A DNA stretch of 5,719 bases from Bryobacterales bacterium (lineage in GTDB: Bacteria; Acidobacteriota; Terriglobia; Bryobacterales; Bryobacteraceae): the NCBI GenBank assembly GCA_009697495.1, contig SHUN01000235.1:1-5719 (forward strand), given 5' to 3'. The notes beneath the pieces were generated by a model. It made no database searches. It worked only from the letters and a program-made list of their open reading frames with translations, and was not told the origin of the DNA. A program made the position numbers and the translations under genes. Positions 1-3,639 of the stretch are shown here, piece by piece (the first letter of the stretch is position 1; each line of letters starts with the position of its first letter).

Positions 1-1334
1 GCCCCAACGGCACCGGTGTAGCCGATGTCACGGGCATTCCCGCGGAATTCGGTCCCGCCAAAAACGTTGCCTGGCGCATCGCTGTCCCGCCGGGCAGCAG
101 CTCCCCCGTTCTGACGAAAGACGCGATCTTCCTCACTGCCGCTGAAAAAGCTCAGCTCATTACCCTCAAGATCAACCGCGAAACCGGCCGCCTCGAATGG
201 CGCCGCGATATCCCCCAGAGCCGCATCGAAAACCGGCACCAACTTAACAACCCCGCCAGCCCCTCCCCGGTCACCGACGGCGTCAATGTCTTCGTCTTCT
301 TCAGCGACTTTGGCCTCATTTCCTACGGCCCCGATGGCAATGAGCGCTGGCGGCTTCCACTTCCGCCCTTCGCCAACTTCCACGGCATGGGCGCTTCCCC
401 CATCCTCGCCGGCGATAAACTCCTCCTCGTTTGTGACCAGGATTCGGAATCGTTCCTTCTCGCCATCGACAAAAACACCGGCCGGCAAATCTGGAAGACC
501 GCACGCCCATCGGTCGTCCACGGTTTCGCCACCGCCACCATTTTTCGCGATCAGGTCATTGTCCCCGGCTCCTATCTACTCGCTTCCTACTCCCTCAAAG
601 ACGGCAAAGAACTCTGGACCGTCCGCGGACTTTCCTGGCAAATCAAAGCCACCGCGGTTGTTGACGGCGACACCATCTACGCCACTGGCTGGGCGCCAGG
701 CGCTGACCCCGGCCAAGCCAAACCATTGCCCGCTTTTGCCGAAGCCCTCAAAATAGCCGACGCCAATAACGACGGAAAACTCGCGAACGCCGAACTCCCG
801 CCCGCCTTCAAACATGGCGGTAGTTGGACCGCCATCGACCTCAATAACGACGGCTTCCTGGACGCTCGCGACTGGGGCTTCTACCGGGGCCGGCGCGAAG
901 CCAGCAACGTCACCATCGCCGTTAAACCCGGTAACGCCCGGGGCGATTTGACGGACACCCACGTCGTCTGGAAACACCAGCGAATGGTGCCCGAAGTGCC
1001 GTCCCCCCTTCTGCTCGATGGCATTTTGTACACCGTAAAAACCGGCGGCATCTTCACCGCGATGCTCGCCGGCACGGGCGAGTTGAAAAAATCCGCCCGC
1101 GTCCAAGGCGCAATCGACGGCTACTACGCCTCCCCCATCGCCGCCGACGGCAAAATTTTCCTCTTCAGCGAGCAGGGAAAAGCCGCGGTCATCAAGCCCG
1201 GCGCAGAATGGGAACTCATGCGCGTCAACGACTTCGACGAACCTATCTACGCCACTCCAGCCATCGCCGAATCCAGAATGTACATCCGAACCGCCTCAAC
1301 CCTCTACGCCATCGGTCCCGTACCGCCAAAATAG
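1..1334 (+). CDS. PQQ-like beta-propeller protein with embedded EF-hand pair (5' end missing)
   Basis: This is an open frame, first full codon at base 3, ending at TAG 1332-1334, with 443 residues visible. It opens with PNGTG, the tail of the (W)RGPNGTG motif that follows the signal peptide in many secreted PQQ-like propellers, so probably only a few dozen N-terminal residues are missing. Propeller-blade signatures recur: LKINRETGRLEW (residues 55-66), LAIDKNTGRQIWK (153-165), SLKDGKELW (197-205) and a closing YIRTASTLYAIG. Two canonical 12-residue EF-hand calcium loops sit inside the propeller at residues 253-264 and 279-290. The family is related to BamB and quinoprotein propellers. I see no reason to call it a PQQ dehydrogenase, so a catalytic role is unsupported. 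A periplasmic or extracytoplasmic binding or scaffold role is inferred. It is separated from the next gene by a palindrome and is probably not functionally tied to the chaperone block. The family call is confident; the substrate is unknown. Confidence 0.9.
   Translation, partial: PNGTGVADVTGIPAEFGPAKNVAWRIAVPPGSSSPVLTKDAIFLTAAEKAQLITLKINRETGRLEWRRDIPQSRIENRHQLNNPASPSPVTDGVNVFVFFSDFGLISYGPDGNERWRLPLPPFANFHGMGASPILAGDKLLLVCDQDSESFLLAIDKNTGRQIWKTARPSVVHGFATATIFRDQVIVPGSYLLASYSLKDGKELWTVRGLSWQIKATAVVDGDTIYATGWAPGADPGQAKPLPAFAEALKIADANNDGKLANAELPPAFKHGGSWTAIDLNNDGFLDARDWGFYRGRREASNVTIAVKPGNARGDLTDTHVVWKHQRMVPEVPSPLLLDGILYTVKTGGIFTAMLAGTGELKKSARVQGAIDGYYASPIAADGKIFLFSEQGKAAVIKPGAEWELMRVNDFDEPIYATPAIAESRMYIRTASTLYAIGPVPPK
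759..872 (+). other. Paired EF-hand calcium-binding loops inside the propeller gene
   Basis: Two loops match the EF-hand pattern D-x-[ND]-x-D-G-x-[LI]-x-x-x-[DE]. The first is DANNDGKLANAE (bases 759-794) and the second DLNNDGFLDARD (bases 837-872), with 14 residues between them. All expected ligand positions (1, 3, 5 and 12) carry Asp, Asn or Glu, and position 6 is Gly in both. The second loop ends in Asp where Glu is usual, a tolerated variant. The spacing is short for a canonical pair of full helix-loop-helix units, so it may resemble dockerin-like or minimal EF loops. Calcium binding is inferred from the motif. Confidence 0.8.
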
Positions 1335-1377
1335 AGCCTGTGGAAAAGTGGTGCCTGGCACCACTTTTCCACAGGCT
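1335..1377. repeat. Long perfect palindrome (REP-like element) in the intergenic gap
   Basis: The left arm (1335-1355) and right arm (1357-1377) are exact reverse complements over 21 bases around a single T at 1356. The core reads GTGGTGCCTGGCACCAC, flanked by AAAA/TTTT and TGTGG/CCACA. As RNA it would give about 20 paired bases with a three-base loop, in either direction. It starts on the first base after the propeller stop codon. No T-run follows the right arm (ACAGTTGTATCC), so it is not a classical intrinsic terminator, although it could stabilise or block the 3' end of the upstream transcript. Similar GGTGCC/GGCACC palindromes are, as far as I recall, common as dispersed REP-type elements linked to IS200-like (RAYT) transposases. 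The dispersed nature cannot be tested from one copy. Confidence 0.85.
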
Positions 1378-1380
1378 ACA

Positions 1381-1410
1381 GTTGTATCCTGGTAGTTTCG
1401 GAGTTACAAC
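1381..1410 (+). promoter_or_regulatory. Possible leader hairpin covering the Shine-Dalgarno sequence of the DUF2760 gene
   Basis: GTTGTATCC (1381-1389) can pair with GGA (1400-1402) and TACAAC (1405-1410), leaving a two-base bulge (GT, 1403-1404). The paired GGA is part of the GGAG ribosome binding site, so the fold would partly hide it. With nine base pairs, three of them beyond a bulge, it could be chance. Confidence 0.25.
1400..1403 (+). promoter_or_regulatory. Ribosome binding site deciding the TTG start of the DUF2760 gene
   Basis: GGAG ends nine bases before TTG 1413-1415. No ATG or GTG lies at a suitable distance in this frame, and the family N-terminus (MSR followed by a hydrophobic stretch) begins exactly here, so TTG is the preferred start. 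Confidence 0.65.
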
Positions 1411-1412
1411 AT

Positions 1413-1943
1413 TTGTCTCGTATCGGTAACGCATTCAGCAGCTTCTTCAGCATCCTCTTCAGCGGCGCGCTTCCGCCCGATGTAGCCAAGGCATATGGCT
1501 ACGTAAAGGCTGAAGTCAAGAAACCAGAAGCCCCCAAAGCCCCGGAGGTCAAGCCCGCCGACGGCGCTTTACAGCTCCTCGGCATCCTCCAGCGCGATGC
1601 CCGTCTCGTCGATTTCCTCATGGAAGACATCGGCGCCTATTCTGACGATCAAGTCGGCGCCGCTGTCCGTACAGTCCATGAACAATGCGGAGCGGTGCTC
1701 AAACGCTGCGTCACTCTCGCCCCCGTCATCGATGGCGTGGAAGGCGTCTACACCAAATCGGAAGCCGCCGGCGCCATTGCCAAACAGGGCTTGAAATTCA
1801 TCGGCAACGTCCCCGCCGAAGGCCGCGCTCCCGGCGGCATCCTCCGCCACAAGGGCTGGAAGGCGGCCGTTGTCGATCTCCCCAAGGTTAGCCCCGCGGT
1901 CAACCTCTTCATCATCGCCCCCGCCGAAATTGAAGTGGAGTAG
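1413..1943 (+). CDS. DUF2760 family protein
   Basis: This is a 176-residue protein beginning at TTG and ending at TAG 1941-1943. It has three parts. The first is a hydrophobic N-terminal stretch (MSRIGNAFSSFFSILFSGAL, residues 1-20). The second is a Lys/Pro/Ala-rich linker (about 32-50). The third is a conserved core from about residue 52 to the end. I recognise DUF2760 from the core motifs QRDARLVDFLMEDI (60-73), YSDDQVGAAVR (76-86), LRHKGWKAAVVDLP (144-157) and the terminal IIAPAEIEVE (167-176). Its biochemical function is not known to me. The family typically neighbours Hsp70-like genes, as here, where the next start codon is four bases after the stop. A role as partner, adaptor or substrate-recognition subunit for the Hsp70 pair is inferred from that linkage. 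The N-terminus could touch the membrane, but it is too short and polar for a confident transmembrane call. Confidence 0.88.
   Translation: MSRIGNAFSSFFSILFSGALPPDVAKAYGYVKAEVKKPEAPKAPEVKPADGALQLLGILQRDARLVDFLMEDIGAYSDDQVGAAVRTVHEQCGAVLKRCVTLAPVIDGVEGVYTKSEAAGAIAKQGLKFIGNVPAEGRAPGGILRHKGWKAAVVDLPKVSPAVNLFIIAPAEIEVE
1937..1940 (+). promoter_or_regulatory. Ribosome binding site deciding the GTG start of the first Hsp70 gene
   Basis: GGAG lies seven bases before GTG 1948-1950, inside the last codons of the DUF2760 gene. It favours GTG 1948 over the in-frame ATG at 1870, which would add 26 Ser/Pro-rich residues with no Hsp70 resemblance and overlap the preceding gene by 74 bases. Confidence 0.75.
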
Positions 1944-1947
1944 CGCC

Positions 1948-3639
1948 GTGTCATCCGGCAACGTCATCGGTATCGACCTCGGTACCACCAACTGCTCCGT
2001 CGCCGCCTCTGATGGCGGTCCCGTCGTCATCCAAACCGTCCCTCAACTCACCGGCCCCGGCGAACTCCGCGACGAACCGCTGTTCCCGTCATTCCTCTAC
2101 ATCCCCGGCGCCAACGAATTCCCCGAAGGCACAAAAGGCCTCCCCTGGGACGACACTCCGAAATACATCCTCGGCGAATGGGCCAAACGCCGAGGCGTGG
2201 AAAACTCCAGCCGCCTTGTCCACTCCGCCAAGAGCTGGCTCTCCTATTCCGGCGTCGATCGCACTGCGCCGTTATTGCCCTTAACAGCCCCCGATGGCGT
2301 CACTAAAATCTCCCCGCTGGAAGCCTCAACCGCCTATCTCACCCATCTTCGCCAATCCTGCCACGACGCCCAGGTTCTCATCACCGTCCCCGCGTCCTTC
2401 GACGCCTCCGCCCGCGCCCTCACCGAACTCGCCGCCACGAACGCCGGCTTCACCAACTTCGTCCTCCTCGAAGAACCCCAAGCCGCTTTCTACGCCTGGT
2501 TGGAACGCCACGACGATTGGCGGACCAGAGTCCATAACGGCGACAAAATCCTGGTCATCGACATCGGCGGCGGAACCACCGATTTCACGCTGATCGCCGT
2601 CGGCGAATCCAACGGCGAACTCACCCTGGAACGCGTCGCCGTCGGCGAACATATCCTCCTGGGCGGCGACAATATTGACCTCGCCCTAGCCCGCGCCGTC
2701 GAACAGGAACTCGCCGCGAAGAACACCAAGCTCGACGCCATCCAGCTCCACATGCTCTGGCAACGCTGCCGCGCCGCAAAGGAAAAGCTCCTGGCGAAAA
2801 ACGCGACGCAACCCGATGAGCCCGTCACCATCCTCGGCCGGGGAACAGGTCTCATCGGCGGGACCATTAAAGCCACCCTCCGCCGCGAAACCCTCGAACA
2901 AGTTCTGTTGAACGGCTTCCTCCCGCGTGTCGATAAAGACGAGCAGCCCGTCAAAGCGAGACGCGCCGCCCTCGCCGAAATCGGCCTGCCCTACGCCTCT
3001 GACCCCCGCATCACCGCCCATCTCGCCCGCTTCATTCAACAAGCCGGCGCACCCACGCACGTCCTTTTCAACGGCGGCGTCCTCCATTCCGAAATCGTCC
3101 GCCAACGCATCGTCGAGATGCTGAATCCCGTCCAAGTCCTGGAAGGCGAAGATCTGATGCACGCCGTCGCCCGAGGCGCGGCCTATTACGGCTTGGCCCG
3201 CCAGGGCAAGGGCATTCGCATCCGCGGTGGCGTCCCTCGCACTTACTACATCGGCATTGAATCCTCCTTGCCTGCCGTCCCCGGCATTCCCGCGCCCATG
3301 AAAGCCCTCACCGTCGTGCCCTTCGGCCTCGAAGAAGGCTCCAGCGTCGAACTTCCCAAACTCGAGTTCGGCCTCCTCACCGGCGAACCCGCCGAGTTCC
3401 GCTTCTTCAGTTCCGTGTCCCGCCATGACGACCAACCCGGTGACGTTCTCGACCCCATCCCAGCCGATGTCGAAGAACTTTCCCCCATCGAAGTCAACCT
3501 TCCCGCCGCCGCCGAAAAAATCACACGAGTCACCCTCGCCGCGGATGTCACCGCCACGGGCGTTCTAGAACTCTGGTGTGTCGGCAAAAACGACAACCGC
3601 TGGAAACTCGAATTTAACGTACGCGAGCAAACGCAATGA
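1948..3639 (+). CDS. Compact Hsp70-like (DnaK-superfamily) ATPase
   Basis: This is a 563-residue protein with a GTG start. Residues 1 to about 420 are an Hsp70/actin-type nucleotide-binding domain. Phosphate loop 1 is GIDLGTTNCSVA (D10), and AKRRG (K80) aligns with the catalytic Lys70 of E. coli DnaK. VPASF is at 147-151 and LLEEPQAA (E176) replaces the NEPTAA motif. Phosphate loop 2 is DIGGGTTDF (205-213), followed by LLGGDNID (237-244) and AKEKLL. The adenosine-site motif is VLFNGGV (372-378). All expected ATPase acidic residues are present, so ATP hydrolysis is likely. After RGGVPR (426-431) comes a beta-rich region of about 130 residues ending NDNRWKLEFNVREQTQ. The DnaK linker (DVLLLD type), a helical lid and an acidic tail are not seen, and the protein is about 75 residues shorter than DnaK (about 638). 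It is probably cytoplasmic. It lies four bases after the DUF2760 gene and overlaps the next Hsp70 gene, so co-translation is likely. It is not the housekeeping DnaK. Its client is unknown. Confidence 0.93.
   Translation: MSSGNVIGIDLGTTNCSVAASDGGPVVIQTVPQLTGPGELRDEPLFPSFLYIPGANEFPEGTKGLPWDDTPKYILGEWAKRRGVENSSRLVHSAKSWLSYSGVDRTAPLLPLTAPDGVTKISPLEASTAYLTHLRQSCHDAQVLITVPASFDASARALTELAATNAGFTNFVLLEEPQAAFYAWLERHDDWRTRVHNGDKILVIDIGGGTTDFTLIAVGESNGELTLERVAVGEHILLGGDNIDLALARAVEQELAAKNTKLDAIQLHMLWQRCRAAKEKLLAKNATQPDEPVTILGRGTGLIGGTIKATLRRETLEQVLLNGFLPRVDKDEQPVKARRAALAEIGLPYASDPRITAHLARFIQQAGAPTHVLFNGGVLHSEIVRQRIVEMLNPVQVLEGEDLMHAVARGAAYYGLARQGKGIRIRGGVPRTYYIGIESSLPAVPGIPAPMKALTVVPFGLEEGSSVELPKLEFGLLTGEPAEFRFFSSVSRHDDQPGDVLDPIPADVEELSPIEVNLPAAAEKITRVTLAADVTATGVLELWCVGKNDNRWKLEFNVREQTQ
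3636..3639 (+). other. ATGA stop/start overlap joining the two Hsp70 genes
   Basis: ATG 3636-3638 of the second Hsp70 gene overlaps TGA 3637-3639 of the first. There is no good Shine-Dalgarno sequence upstream (ACGCGAGCAAACGCA), which suggests that the second gene is translated by termination-reinitiation and kept in fixed ratio with the first. Confidence 0.8.

Noticed and set aside
1339..1373. TTTTCCACA and its inverse in the palindrome arms, resembling DnaA boxes
   Set aside because: It is one base from the TTATCCACA-type consensus, but occurs only as part of the perfect palindrome, with no cluster, AT-rich unwinding region or replication gene nearby.
1335..1377. Intrinsic terminator for the propeller gene
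   Set aside because: The hairpin is strong, but no run of T follows on the + strand. On the - strand only TTTT appears within CTATTTTGG, and no gene reads in that direction.
1382..1410. Sigma-70-like promoter: TTGTAT, 17-base spacer, TACAAC
   Set aside because: The boxes match only about 3/6 and 4/6, and transcription would begin after the TTG start codon of the DUF2760 gene, losing its ribosome binding site.
1..1943. Functional link between the calcium-binding propeller and the chaperone block
   Set aside because: They are separated by a palindrome, differ in likely cellular location, and no shared motif or coupling is visible. Adjacency alone is not enough.
1870..1947. Earlier ATG start (1870) for the first Hsp70 gene
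   Set aside because: It would add 26 low-complexity residues inside the DUF2760 gene. GTG 1948 has a good GGAG site and places the first phosphate loop at residue 10, as usual for Hsp70.
2686..3435. Long antisense open frame (249 codons) opposite the first Hsp70 gene, and another at 3246-3983
   Set aside because: These mirror strongly coding + strand frames in DNA with C-rich third positions, which removes stops on the opposite strand. Their translations are Gly/Asp/Glu/Ala-rich without recognisable motifs.
1948..3639. Housekeeping DnaK
   Set aside because: It lacks the canonical linker, lid and NEPTAA/VGGSTR-type motifs, is shorter, and has no DnaJ or GrpE neighbour.
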